Origin: Euwallacea fornicatus
Taxonomy: Eukaryota; Arthropoda; Insecta; Coleoptera; Curculionidae
Direction of reading: 5' to 3'
Length of the DNA: 64,000 nucleotides
Assembly (NCBI RefSeq): GCF_040115645.1
Contig: NC_089542.1
Span: 4,464,001-4,528,000, forward strand
Shown: in pieces, positions 12,285-24,839 of the stretch
Position numbering within the stretch: position 1 is the first letter of the stretch
Layout of the letters: the number at the start of each line of letters is the position of its first letter
Notes under the pieces: generated by a model
Told to the model about the DNA's origin: nothing
The model's input: only the letters and a program-made list of their open reading frames with translations
The model's database searches: none
Position numbers and translations under genes: made by a program

Positions 12285-12900
12285 CCATTTTGTCCTCAAA
12301 GCACCTCAAAATGGCCGACTTGAAAGGGGATAATGAGAAATCTACAGAATCGCACCAAGCTCAATTTAATAATGTCTTAAACCTTTTTAATTATTTGATC
12401 ACGGATAAATATTTTTTGAAGATGTGTACGTTGAGTTTTCTCTAATTAGGAATTCCATTTTGTTGCCAAAGAAAATACAAAATGATCCACGGAAGCACGT
12501 AATTAGCCAGGCATGATCCCATGATCTTGAGGACCTCAATCAGCCCAATTTCAAAATTACCTGAAATATCTAACAAGACATCGATGGCAACTTTCGTTTG
12601 TGAAATTTTCCTATTTGAAGTCGCCATTTTGTTCCTAAAACATGCGCAAAATATTACACACATTTCAGTCGCTTTTAATGATTTTTTCCCTAATTAGATA
12701 TCGCTTTTGTTAGTAAAGATTCATAAAATGGGCATCTTGAACATATGATGAGAAATCAAAAGGGCCGGACTCATCTCAAATAGCAAACCACCTCGAATCT
12801 AAGTGAGTTCAATTTATGTATTTTCACCAGAAAAGATTACTATTAAGGTTAGACGCCATTTTGTTTCTAAAAATGTGCAAAATGGCTTTCACAAGAGGGT
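12285..12900. repeat. degenerate tandem repeat with CCATTTTGTT
   Basis: A block CCATTTTGTY...CAAAATG recurs at 12285, 12455, 12624 and 12856, with a weaker copy near 12703. Spacing is close to 170 bp for the first three. Several units also share TAATTAG and a GAGAAATC or GAGGACCTC-like block. No coding capacity. Confidence 0.45.
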
Positions 12901-13860
12901 ATCTACAGGGTCGGACTCTGTATCGCTCAAGTAATCAACAAAACTTGTATAATTACATACTGACAAAAATCTAAAAATTAAGAAAAATGTAGGAGACGGC
13001 ACACCAATGAAAACTGTAAAATTTCTACTGTGTACGTATTAGAATTTGAAACTTGACGTACATCAGCGGCTATAAATTTTTAACGATAAAAAAGACGTCA
13101 GAGTTCTAGGACTCTGTAAACAGAAACAATTGTAGTCGTACTGCCCCCTATGTTATCACGTGCTATTGTTGGGAGGGTTATTATGAAAGCAAAAGTTCTT
13201 CCTAATTGCATCATTTTCAAAATAAACATTTCTACTGGAAGTACTGTATGATAAGGTTATGTACTGACCTTACTGAGGGATTGGGATTTTTAGCAACTTG
13301 GGGTTCCTCCAAAGACCCTTTAAAACTCAGCAACAACAGGCAAAAACATTGCGTCAGAACAACACTTTTCACAAAATATTTTCATTACTCTCTATCTCTG
13401 TTGTTTCAGTTATCGCCTCTTGACAACCACCGAAAGTTCTTGCATCAGCTTTAGGAAAACAACCGGAACTACCAGGACCGGCTTCACAGGCTTCATTTGC
13501 AATATCCCCTTCTCACTATCATCACTGACTCTCAAAACATCATCACTTCAAAAGCTGTTGGTGCCCCTTCATCAGGAAACAAAAATTTCGCTTAGAGGAC
13601 AATTGGATGATTGTGGTGCGGAATTTTGAAGTTAGAAGAAAGAAAATCCGACTCTGGCTGATAAGACCGTCTATTTTCTACATAATAGACGGTATTTTTT
13701 GGATTGCGCCATCTCGGTACTCGGTATTACATCATGAGGTCACCCGCAGAGATTCGTGTGGGGTCTCCACACTATTATCTGTCCAATAACGATCCACACG
13801 TTAATCAGTTTGAAATTTTGCTAATTTCATTGCCAAATTCTTGCAAAATTTCTCTTTTCA
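12901..13860. other. non-coding with one clean hairpin
   Basis: Positions 13666-13675 (ACCGTCTATT) and 13684-13693 (AATAGACGGT) are perfect inverted complements around an 8-nt loop. The stem is too short for a miRNA precursor. No other feature is seen. Confidence 0.4.
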
Positions 13861-16600
13861 ACCATATTATTTTCTAGTAAAAGGTGGTACCATAATTCGA
13901 AATGCCAACTTATGAATTTAAATATCTCAACTTTAATCTGAAAGAAAGTCAAAACCTCGAGTGGTAGATACGAAAACCTATGGTACCACCTTTCGGTACT
14001 TAATAAGGTGGTATTCGCAGAGTATCTTAGATAATCACTCTTGCCACTCAATAGACTGCTGCATATCAATGTTATTTTATTTTGGAGCTCAGACGAAATC
14101 AGTAAAAAGGGAAAATCACGGAGTACCACCTCGCAATAAGAATCTTGCAGTACCATTACCGTGGTGGGTACGACCTTGGCCTTGCCTCGACTCTCGCCAA
14201 TAACTGTATTCCTCGGATGACTTGGCTGCAGTTTCCGCATTCAGTTTCTTATGCGGTACTCAATTCCGCGAATTCAGTTTCCTTTTACGGAAGAAGTACT
14301 TTCTTTAATAATACTTGGTACCATTTGTTGAAGGACACAAGGTACTGTGTGTTAAAAGTTACTTCGTATTTCTCGGGGAAAAGTACTACATTTTTGTGGG
14401 TAAGACGTCATCATTAATTTCGTACTATATAGACATATTCGCAACCGGCTTCATACCATCCAGTTTATAGGGTACCATAGATATTGCTTATAGTTGGGTA
14501 CACATGAAAAAAACTGAAGTAAAACGATAACTAACTGCAGCATCAGAATGATGAAATATAGCAGTATGTTGCATTTGCCGACGTGATATATGGTGGTACC
14601 AAAAGTTGTTCCGGTTACTAAGGCTCGACGAACGACCCTGACATCTGCCTTATTCTATTTTAATGAAAAATCTCATTTAAAGTTTGATAAAAAAATCAAT
14701 ACTCGTGTTGGTTATCTCTAGTACTGCCTCTGTGCCACCATATTTAAGCATTTCTAATTTCTTTCCAGTACCATCTGGAAAAATTCTCTTTTACAAGATT
14801 AATGGTTGAGGTGTCTTTTCTTCATCTACAAACATGGTAGTACTGTGTCAAGAAAGAAAAATCATCTAGATGCAAGTCTGGTTAAAAATACGAAAGTAGG
14901 TCGCTTGGGCATGTGTTTGAATCTAATTTTGTACCGTCTCCGAAGATAAAGAAAACATTTTGCCCTGTTTTACGTTTTTTTTTGGGTGGTCCCACCTGAG
15001 AAAAAAAAATTAATTTTCATGAGTTTTAATCGTCAAGCAAGTCAAGTAATTTTTTATTCCTTGGCCTGTTGCGGACGGTTGCTGATGGGACTTTCATTTT
15101 TTTGGCGGTAGGTAGTACTTTCCCTTGGTACCAAAAACCGAAAGTGGCCGGCTTTGCATATTTATGACCGATTCGCCGATGGTTTTGGACTGCATGATAA
15201 TTATTATAGCCAAGATCGCTCGTTTCGATATGGAAACAAGTACCGCTTTTGTCCTTCTCTCTTAGGTGAACACTGCAGAACTCTCCCAAATCCCCATATA
15301 ATTTAATTACAGGCCAGTTTATTTCCCTTATATTTACTTATATAAACAAAGGTGATTCCCGTTATCGGGCAATCATGAAATCGGAAAATGACGGTACCAC
15401 AGTACCACCAGAGGTTTGTGACACTCAGCATGATATTTATAGATAAATATAAAAAAATGTGAAGGAACTGTGTTTTATTAGATTATTGGGTATTTGCTTT
15501 TTTTTATCAGTCTGAAATTTCAGACTGCAATGCAAACAAATCAGCAATGTCTGGGTCGTACCCTCCTCGAAGTATTATCCTGAAAACCAAAGATACTTTC
15601 CAGCATTGAAAAGTTTGGGTATTTCAATGGGATAATACCAAAAGCAAAACTGCGTAAATCAAGGTACCACTTTTTTTAGATAGTTGAGGATGGTTTTCTA
15701 ATAACTACTACTAAAAATTACTACGATATTTCTCTGTCATTACACACAGACAATGTTTAAGTTTAATTAACAATCTGACCAGGCTTAATTCTTGCTTGGT
15801 ACCACCATGTATTTTACCGATCGACGTATACATTTTTTTATAGGTTCTCAGGGTGGTACTCACAGATTCACCAAAGAGTACATAAATATTGCACATGCTT
15901 TAGAAGCCCAAGAAAAAAAAATCTGACCATATGGTAATACTTAGACCACTGCTTTTTACTGAACCCGGATTCCAACGCGCAGTCGTCTTTATTGAAGAAC
16001 CACTTTTTTGTTCAGTTTCCTAACGTGGTACCCCCAGATACACCAAAGGGCTTTTTAGTTTAACACGTTGTTTAGAAGCGAAGAATTTTTGCATTAAGTT
16101 AATTTTCTTACCAAGTTTCAGTTTTGCGATTATCATCCCCTATTGCGCTCTGGCACTAACGCGTAGGTGTACTAATCCAAGAACCATTTTTTCTCAAGTT
16201 GCTTATGATGGTATCCTCAGATTCACCAAGAAGAATTCGAACATTCCTTGTGTGTGAGCAACAAGGAATTGTTAATGCGTTTTGGTTTCCAACGTCAGCT
16301 TTAATGCCCTGGTATTATATGGTGGTAGCATAAATATTAGTTCCTTATTTTTATCTTGAAAGCTGTACCAGTCGAAAGACCAATTTTGTATAATACATAC
16401 CTCAAGGTAGTACCTACGTATATAGTAATATTTTAAACTTACACGAATTGAACTAGTGGTACTATCGCCCTCTAGCGCTTACTCGTTGAGCCAAATATTA
16501 GGAAAACATGTTATGAAAGGTTCCCTTTTTAAAAGTTGACGTATATTTAACACTAGCGCTATCCGTGGGTAGCGCAATAGTACCGATAGAGGCGCTACTG
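13861..16600. other. GGTAC-rich domain
   Basis: I count 35 GTAC words in 2740 bp, about one per 78 bp against about one per 300 bp expected. Nearly all are extended to GGTAC or GTACC, and ten are full GGTACC. Many stand in the longer forms GGTACCACC or GGTGGTACC, in both orientations. Intervening sequence is unique and AT-rich, with no fixed period, open frame or transposon end. The signal is compositional and word-specific. Confidence 0.65.
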
Positions 16601-17112
16601 CGAATTGTGGCGAATGTCTGAATTTACTTTTTAATATGCTTACAGTTTACATTCATAGATGGCAATGTGGATGGTCCGCACTTGAACAGGCCGGGAAGTG
16701 CTTGTTTTAAATGTGATCATTTTAGATGAGGACGAATGAGGTATATTAAATTATTTCATTCGTAAAAAATAAATTTACACAAACTGTTCTCTATGTTTAC
16801 GACGGATTGTCCATTTTTTCTTTTATTAAAATGTAGAAATGCAAACTAACGTATTTACTTCTACTGAACGACACCTCTGTATATCTTGACTATTTTCAGC
16901 TTTTGCGTTTCCTTTTTAGTTCCACGGATATATCCCAGTCCCAAATGGGGTTTCGGACTGTACCATTTGGCAGTGGTGCTAGTAGTAGCCTGCGTTCTAC
17001 AGTGCTTCATGCCTAGATGGCTCTGTCACTATGCCTGTTAGCAGGTACAGTAAAACATCATTGTGCAGGGGACATGCTACATACGACTGAAACACATTTG
17101 GAAAATTCAGTC
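16601..17112. other. non-coding downstream of beta-tubulin
   Basis: No gene is seen. The region lies beyond the likely poly(A) site of the minus-strand tubulin gene. Confidence 0.4.
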
Positions 17113-17118
17113 TTTATT
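17113..17118 (-). terminator. poly(A) signal of beta-tubulin
   Basis: AATAAA on the minus strand, about 310 bp past the tubulin stop codon at 17429. It is the first canonical signal on that strand after the stop. Confidence 0.5.
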
Positions 17119-17428
17119 ACAGAAAACTACACGTTAAAAAAATCTAGATACAAAATTGAATTTTTTACAAAAATTTCAATTTCATTTCTTGCCAAACAAA
17201 AAAATCAAAAATATAACGTAAGTCGTAAACGAACAGTAAGACCTAATTAAGGCAACCAAGCATACGCCTGAACTGTATGATTTTGGTTTTTGGTTTTTGG
17301 TCGACTAGCATAGCAACACTCTAATAAGTGCCTATAAACATTATAAATACTAAAATCTAAAATAATAAAATACAAAAATTTCGCGTGTGGTCTCCTCAAA
17401 AGGCACTCATTTTCTCTTCATTGTTCCT

Positions 17429-20400
17429 CTATTCGTGGCAGTTGAAATCATCTACTGCAGGTTCTTCTTCAGCCTCATACTCGTCATCTGCTGTTGCCTC
17501 TTGGTACTGCTGGTACTCCGAGACTAGATCATTCATGTTGGACTCAGCCTCAGTAAACTCCATCTCATCCATGCCCTCGCCAGTGTACCAATGGAGAAAG
17601 GCCTTCCTTCTGAACATGGCGGCAAATTGCTCAGAAATCCTTTTGAATAATTCCTGGATCGCAGTGGTGTTCCCGATGAAAGTGGAAGACATCTTTAACC
17701 CTACAGGAGGAATATCACACACTGCGGTTTTGACGTTATTGGGAATCCATTCCACAAAGTAGCTACTGTTCTTGTTTTGGACTGCCAGCATTTGCTCGTC
17801 CACCTCCTTCATGGACATTCGACCTGGACATTACCAACAAAATTTAATTATGAAGTTTCTTAGAGGGGGTGCTTCTCCTACCTCGGAAAACTGCAGCCAC
17901 AGTGAGGTACCTGCCATGCCGAGGGTCGCAGGCAGCCATCATATTCTTTGCGTCAAACATCTGCTGCGTCAACTCTGGTACCGTCAATGCACGGTACTGC
18001 TGACTGCCCCTTGAAGTTAAGGGGGCGAAGCCCGGCATGAAGAAGTGCAATCGAGGGAATGGTACCATGTTCACAGCCAACTTGCGCAAATCTGCGTTCA
18101 ACTGACCAGGGAACCTATGAGCGGAATAAATTAATCTTTATAGTTACTCTATGATAGCAACACGGACCTAAGGCATGTAGTCACTCCCGACATAGTCAAC
18201 GACACCAAATGGTTCAAGTCGCTGTAGCTGGGATTGGGTACCTTGAGGGTTCTAAAGCAAATGTCATAAAGAGCTTCATTGTCGATGCAATAGGTTTCAT
18301 CAGTGTTCTCCACAAGTTGATGCACGGACAGGGTGGCATTGTAAGGTTCCACCACTGTGTCCGACACCTTAGGGCTCGGCATCACAGAGTAGGTATTCAT
18401 GATCCTGTCAGGGTATTCTTCTCTTATTTTGGAGATAAGTAGGGTACCCATTCCGGAACCAGTACCACCACCTAAAGAGTGCGTAAGCTGGAACCCTGCA
18501 AATATTTTAATTAAATCAAAGTAGCTGGGTTTCAGTGACGAGTTTTACCTTGTAAGCAATCGCAATTCTCGGCTTCTTTTCTCACCACATCGAGGACTGC
18601 GTCCACTAACTCGGCACCCTCTGTATAATGCCCTTTAGCCCAGTTGTTGCCGGCTCCGGATTGGCCGAAAACGAAATTGTCAGGTCTGAAAAGCTTTCCG
18701 TATCTGCCAGAACGCACTGCATCCATTGTGCCGGGTTCCAGATCCAGGAGAATGGCTCTGGGAACGTATTTGCCTCCATTTGTACTTGATGCAACTGAAA
18801 TTTTTATTTTGCAATTAGTTTTCTTTAAAAAATTACGAAAAATCAACTTTAATTTTCCTGCTCAGGACAAGCTCAGTGCTGCCCCAAACTGGGGAGTTAG
18901 AGTAGATTTAACTTTACATAAAGTTGGCCAAACTAACAACTCTAGTTCACCTTTCTTAACAAGCCATAATTAGTCATTAAGAGCCCCCACTTAAGATGCT
19001 TTAAGTTTAAGTAAATCCTACGTCAATTCTCGAATACGCACATGTTGATAAAGAGGAATTATCTAGAATTTAAATGAAAGGTGATTCACCGTGTTAACCC
19101 GACTTGGCATCCGGTGATTTCAATTTGGAAACGAAACAACAACAATTTTTATGGTCAGTGGCATGTTAAGGAGGTCGCACGATGACCACCACCACTAATT
19201 TGGTCAAAATTATTACCGTTATCAAGCTTGAAAATTGCACTTAAAAAACCTCAGATCGAGGACGTTACAAGTCTTTAAAGTAAGCACTCACAAGATGGCG
19301 TAGCAGAACCAAACGCCACCTCTGGAGCAATGACAAAAACTAATGTATGTGCAGATGCCATCTTGGAATAATGACAGTAAGTATCCGGGACGGTACCGAC
19401 GCCATCTTAAAATAGTTGTCAGAAGAGGCATGTACAGACGCCATATTAGGAGAGATGAATGCCATAAAACATAAGTGAGGGCCTTAAATGCGTCTTTCAG
19501 CCATATTTGTTGTTTTACTAGGCATTTTGGAAGTATTAAAATCCCACTACCATGTGCATACTACAGGCAGATTAATCGGCCATTAGAGAAGGCCACTTAA
19601 GGAGTAATGACAGGACAAAAGAGGCCTTATAAAAATAGACGGCTTAAATTTAGAACTCGATACTAAATAAAGCAGATGCCTTCGGAGAAATATGACACCG
19701 GACATACTATGGGGTGTTTATGGTCAAAATCGAGGCATACCCTGTAAAAATTCAATGTCTCTTACATTATTATTTAAAACATTTCTTATTTATTAAACCA
19801 AGCGCCAAACATGTGTTAAAACCACATGAATGTCGCCAAATTCTGCACTGAATCAGTAGAGCTATAAATAAGAGTTGTGGTTGAAATAAATGTCGGTTTA
19901 TGGTATTGCGGTTTGCAAACAACGCAAAAAGCGTGGAAATGCGATTTTACTGTTTCTGGAAATAAAGGGTAATTTTTGATTAAGTGGAATCCGCCCGAGA
20001 ACTGTTGTTGCAAGTATGCAGGGAGGCGTGATGTCAGGAAAAAGTCTTGCTCTATTTTTGCGGTTAATTGGAGTGATCTCAGAATCTCAGACACTTGAGG
20101 CAGGGGCGTATCAGCTGCATAAAACTTAGGGGATGAGAATTGAATTTCCAGAAATCCCTCGGTACTACTTATATGTGAAATTTGACTGAGCCCACGATTT
20201 TGCCTTTGCAAAGGGGGGATTGGAGAAAGATAGGCCTCGCAAATCAAGCTGCATAAGTTCTGCTTTGCAAACAAGTCCTTTGAGTACGCCAATGGATAAA
20301 CTTTGATGTAAATCGATTGCCGCATTTCAATCTAGTCTTAACAGTGGTGTCCTCGAGACGATTTTCCAATTCATTACCTTGAAGAAAGCAAATTACGTAA

Positions 20401-23400
20401 GTTAATGAGACTTGGTTTTGGGTAATGACTAGGTTTAAAAAACATTGACTACGTCCATGACTTTTTGCTAGCCCGGAGACTTAAGGTCACTATATTAAGG
20501 CAAAGAAATCGTATCTTAACTCTCCTTGAACCAGAGACGTACTGATCTCGAATTCCTAATATCTAAAATTTCTATTACAGCATACTTTAAAAAGTTCTTT
20601 TGAAATACCCGGAGGGTGCTTTTTAACAGGTATAATAGTTTAACGAAGGTTCTGTAGCTGAAAAGTTGCTCACCAGTGGCTTCGTTGTAATACACATTAA
20701 TCCTCTCCAGCTGTAAGTCACTGTCTCCTGTGTAAATTCCACTGGGGTCTATGCCATGCTCCTCGGAGATAACTTCCCAAAACTGCAAGAAAAATCGTGC
20801 TAATTAAAATTTTCGGCCCATCAGACCACCCATCTTCAGGCTTAAAATAACTGAAGTTGCAATCGGGGAGGTGTCTATTTCAAGACTGCCACGCTCCGGG
20901 AGATTTCCTACTTTCCTTTCTATGTGTAATATTCACTTTTTATAATATCTGTAATAAATTCATAAGTGGGAAAATCGATAGGTCCAGTTAAACGTTCTAC
21001 TAGCCCAAATCGCAAAGAAACAAGGGAAAAATTTGAGCTCAAAGAGTGAAACTTTTGAGTGCTTATGCAACCACACAAACACCTATCAATCAAATTGCAC
21101 TTTTCTGGGTCAAACTTATTTCCTTGAAGCGCTTGATTGATGGAACTCTTTCCCCGGAAAACCCAATAAATTCTTTTAAGAGGGCGGAAATCAATGAAAC
21201 CAAAGAAAATTTAATGCCCCTGAAAGTGATTTTGCAGTTTCTTTCAAATACTTTTATATGCTTAGAAATTTCAACGCTGAAGTATTTATAGAGACGAAGA
21301 AGGGGCTTCGTCGTCATGCTGAAAATACTCAAAATTTTGACCCCTGGATCTTCGAAATAGCACCAAGTCTATTTCCGGTAGAATACTGGAGACAGTGGGA
21401 ATGAAAAAAGAGTTATTTATGGCTCTGCTGATGGCTTTAATTACACTTATCGTGTTGTTTGGAGTGAGTTATAAGTACTTGTCCGGGATAATTATGGGGT
21501 GATCTTAAAGCCCTGCTAATGTCACTCTAAAAGCGTCTGGGAAAGTGTTTAAAAAAATTGGTTGGGAAGAAAATTGTAATGTATGGTACCTCTCATTACA
21601 GGGCAATGCCAGGGAGTATGCAGGGAAGCGTGATGTGAGCAAAATACTTTGCTCTTTGTATCTGATCAACTAAGCAACGTGTTCATTAGAAATTTTGTCT
21701 ATCGTAGCCCGGTGAAATTTGGTTTCAAGCCGAAGCTGACCATTTTGAATTCAAGTACAATATTTTCAAAATGTGGGAATTTCCGGTTGAACCGGAAGTA
21801 ATTACCATCTTCGTTATTTTAAAGGGACCCACTAATTTTTTAATAACTTGCGGATTTTTTAATAAATTTTATGGCCAGTTTTTACCGTTTTCCTGTTTAT
21901 GCCCGGAAATTTCAAAATTTTGACGGCCGCAACGCCACGGAAATCAGAATTTTACGCTAACCATTGCGAATTTTGAAGTCAGAGTCTTGGGGCTCGCACG
22001 GGGCCTAATGAGCTACGTTTTGACGTATTTCAATTTGACAAAAAGTATTCAAAAGCCCCCGAAACATGCCGCCCAAGTTGCGTGACTGCAAATCTCAATA
22101 AGGGGCTTATTTCAAATGGGATACCCTGTTTAAAATCGGTCCAGGGAACCTTAATAACATTTGTGATCCAGAATTGAATTAGGAACTCGAAAATGTTTTA
22201 AAGTACAAGGTGTGCCATTGGAAATAAGCATATTATTGAGATTTAAGTCACACAAAATTGGAGGTATCTTCAGGGGGCCGTGGAAAACTTTTCGATAAAT
22301 TGAAAAGATCAAAACGTAGCTCGTTAGGTCCCCTTTGAGCACCCGAAACCCATTTCAAAATTCGCAGCGATTAAAGCACAATAACAGTTTCTGCGAGATC
22401 TTGAAGCTGTCAAAATTTTCAAATTATGCGGTAAAACTCGGATATGGTAAATTTTAGACATAAGACATGTTACATAAGTTGGTCTTGAAATTTAACGAGC
22501 AATCTGAAAATGACCACAAAATTAGAGGATTCCCCATAAAGTAACGAAGTTGGTAGTTACTTCTGGTGTAACCGGAAGTACCGCCATTTTGAAAATATTT
22601 TGCTTGAGTTCAAAATGATCGATTCCAGCTTGAAGCCACACTTCATTGCGCTACGATAAGGGAAAGTAAAAAAAAAATACTGAACGGGCTGCGTAGCTAA
22701 CCCTGTATATGTCTTGTGGCCAAATGCCCTAAAATGGATGATTTACTTGTTCTCCCCTTGTTGAATGTAAAATTTTCTTGACGATAAGCCAGACTATAGT
22801 TAATATTAAACTACTAAAAAAATTAAAGGAGTACTTATTGGCGTTAGATTGTTATTCCAGAACTGGCAGTTTGTTAAAACCAACTAATAAATTTGTGAAA
22901 CATTTCCTATGATCGCCTCGAAAAGGTGCCCACAACTCCTGAATTTTGTAAATGATTGAAGTTCAAGTTTTTATGGCAATGGCCCAGACTATAGCCGATG
23001 TTGGGACGTTGCGGACGTTCATTGGCGTTCGAGACTTATGTTGGAATTGGAAATTTTTAAAAAATAAGACTATAAATTTGTTCACAATTTTTTGGGATAA
23101 TACTGATTAGCTGCACACAAGGCACAAATCCTGACGAAGATTTAAAAATGTTCATGTCAAGAAACCCTTCACCCCGCATAATCTTTCGCAGAAGTGTTGC
23201 GGCGCAAAAGAATAAATGTACGCCACTGGTTTTAATTTGTGTATTTAAAAACTGGAATATGTTTCTGTAAAAATGAAAAACTTGAACTTTAGCTATAAAC
23301 TTGAGGATTTGAAACTTGATTTGATTTTTTTTTTATTAATGTTGTACGAAACAGTTGTGCTAGAGCATTGAACATACAGGTCAGACATTCATTACAGCCA

Positions 23401-24551
23401 CAAATCCTGCGATTTTTTTATTAGCTATTAAATCTCGCAAAATGTCAGTGGCGTACTCAAAATAATTTCAGACGGGCTTTAATTCTCCTAATCAAATTCC
23501 TCTTCCTCTCTGGAAAACAGTGATACAAACCTATTTTTAAATCTTTCTTCCACTTCCTTCTTATCACGTAAAGGACATACGGTCAACAATCTTCTGTCAG
23601 CCGTGTCTGGGCGATTCCGATAAACCCCATATATCGTGACAAACCTGATAAACCATGCTTTATGGTTGTAATGAGTGATTAACTGCAATGGCATTGCTGC
23701 CATACTTAATGGTATCTACATTCTCCAACTCATACATCAATAATTGCTTATCATAGCGGTCTTTGACTAGTGCTACCAGCATGTCGGTGCAATAATAAAG
23801 CCATTAATCCACATAATACGAGCTTATTTATAGCGTTGTAAACGGTCCTTTAGGGATTAATCGCCCTAAAGCTTTGAGCCTCATAAGGTGCAATACTTGA
23901 GGATTTGTAGATTAAAGCAAATTGGGTTTGTTCCCTGTCACAAATCGCCTCGTGATCAGGTGATTTCGACTCAAATCACTGGGATGAAAATATTTAAAGT
24001 CGAGCTATTAAGTTGCTAAAATTAAAAATTTGTCGGTAAAAGTTATGCGAAATTGCCATTGAACAACGGTTTTTTTATCACTAATGCATGACTAATGATA
24101 AAACGATTGTCGCAATTAGTAATAATACAAATAAATAGAAGTATGATGGGTCTAGAGCATGTGTATGTATAGGACAAAATAAACAGTTTTCGCAATCCAA
24201 ATCTACAAAATATACCACATACGTATAGGTATTTTATACATATTATGATATCATATCACATTTTACAACAATTTCAAGCTCAGCACTAAATCCCTGATCT
24301 CACGGCAGTTGGAAATGAGGTGTCACAGTGGGGGTCTCCGGCGAAAAATAAAAATTTAATCCCTCATTACTCCCCCACCCCCCTTGAAAAATATGAGAAT
24401 TGCAAAAAGCTCCTTTGGAGTCCCGCTTTTTGAAAGAGTTGACTGCCAACTAATTTTTATGAGGGTGAAACAAGTTGAATTTAAAAGGCCTTACCTTGGC
24501 GCCGACTTGGTTCCCACATTGGCCTGCCTGTAAATGCACAATTTCCCTCAT
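17429..24551 (-). CDS. betaTub60D: beta-tubulin, beta-3 type
   Basis: Tubulin beta subunit, about 455 residues, the GTP-binding half of the microtubule dimer. Six exons join in phase: 24551-24495, 20782-20674, 18794-18549, 18495-18168, 18114-17882 and 17823-17429. The start is the autoregulatory MREI motif followed by HLQAGQCGNQ. The GTP-binding loop GGGTGSG lies in exon 4. After YYNEAT the chain has VASSTN before GGKYVPR, six residues more than usual beta-tubulins; as I recall this marks insect beta-3 tubulin (betaTub60D). The extra residues begin exactly at the exon 2/3 junction. The acidic tail ends in an unusual DDFNCHE. Some core positions differ from common isoforms (GRYGKLFRPDN, VPNPSYSDLNHLV). 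The exon 4 donor is weak (GTCCGT). Intron 1 is 3.7 kb and intron 2 is 1.9 kb; both carry repeats. Orthology to Drosophila betaTub60D is inferred from memory of that protein. Confidence 0.95.
19291..19700. repeat. degenerate ~40-bp minisatellite in tubulin intron
   Basis: The block GAYGCCATCTT recurs at 19354 and 19398, and as GACGCCATATT at 19437. It is often followed by an AATAATGACAG-like block; weaker units appear near 19598 and 19676. Spacing of the clearest units is 39-44 bp. It lies in intron 2 of the beta-tubulin gene. Confidence 0.4.
19816..20325 (-). other. 169-codon open frame inside a repeat
   Basis: This minus-strand frame lies in tubulin intron 2. Its sequence around 20008-20060 (GTATGCAGGGAGGCGTGATG, then TTGCTCT) recurs at about 21611-21660 in intron 1 (GTATGCAGGGAAGCGTGATG, then TTGCTCT), so it belongs to a dispersed repeat. 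The translation shows no known domain. I do not treat it as a gene. Confidence 0.3.
21700..22660. repeat. two repeat copies in inverted orientation
   Basis: The left arm (about 21700-22137) and the reverse complement of the right arm (about 22660-22195) align throughout: CTATCGTAGC/CTTATCGTAGC at the outer ends, then TTCAAGC, ATATTTTCAAAATG, CCGGTTGAACCGGAAGTAA versus CCGGTTACACCAGAAGTAA, then GAGCTACGTTTTGA, and near the centre GGGATACCCTGTTT versus GGCACACCTTGTAC. Arms are about 440-465 bp around a 60-bp centre. They are diverged copies of one non-autonomous family, also present at 6.24-6.47 kb. Located in beta-tubulin intron 1. Confidence 0.6.
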
Positions 24552-24603
24552 GGCTGGTTCTGGGGAGTGAAACAAAAACTTTCTACTTTGAAGGCTGGAA
24601 TCG

Positions 24604-24609
24604 AACTGA
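24604..24609 (-). promoter_or_regulatory. candidate initiator of beta-tubulin
   Basis: The minus strand reads TCAGTT about 55 bp upstream of the ATG at 24551, matching the arthropod initiator TCAGT. At +28 to +32 from its A lies AGTTT, four of five matches to a downstream promoter element, and no TATA box is seen at -30. A TATA-less Inr/DPE promoter is the simplest reading. A further upstream exon cannot be excluded. Confidence 0.4.
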
Positions 24610-24839
24610 CTGTCACCGAAAATTGGAGAACCTCGCCTCGGTTGGTGATTCCTTCCTTCAGGTCCTCGGTGCCACTGGAGGGGATTCCCTTTGCGCGGCG
24701 TTGCCGCACCTTCGTTAATTCTTTTATTTTGCCTAATTTTCAGGACTCCTCGATCCAGAGAGAAGTAAATCTGCCGCGTCGGTGGCGCGGCGGCAAGTGG
24801 GGTGGATTGGAAACCAAAATAAACTCTTTTCTGGGCTTG

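Noticed and set aside
17385..18973. Plus-strand frames of 77-125 codons over the tubulin exons
   Set aside because: They are antisense shadows of the conserved minus-strand beta-tubulin exons.
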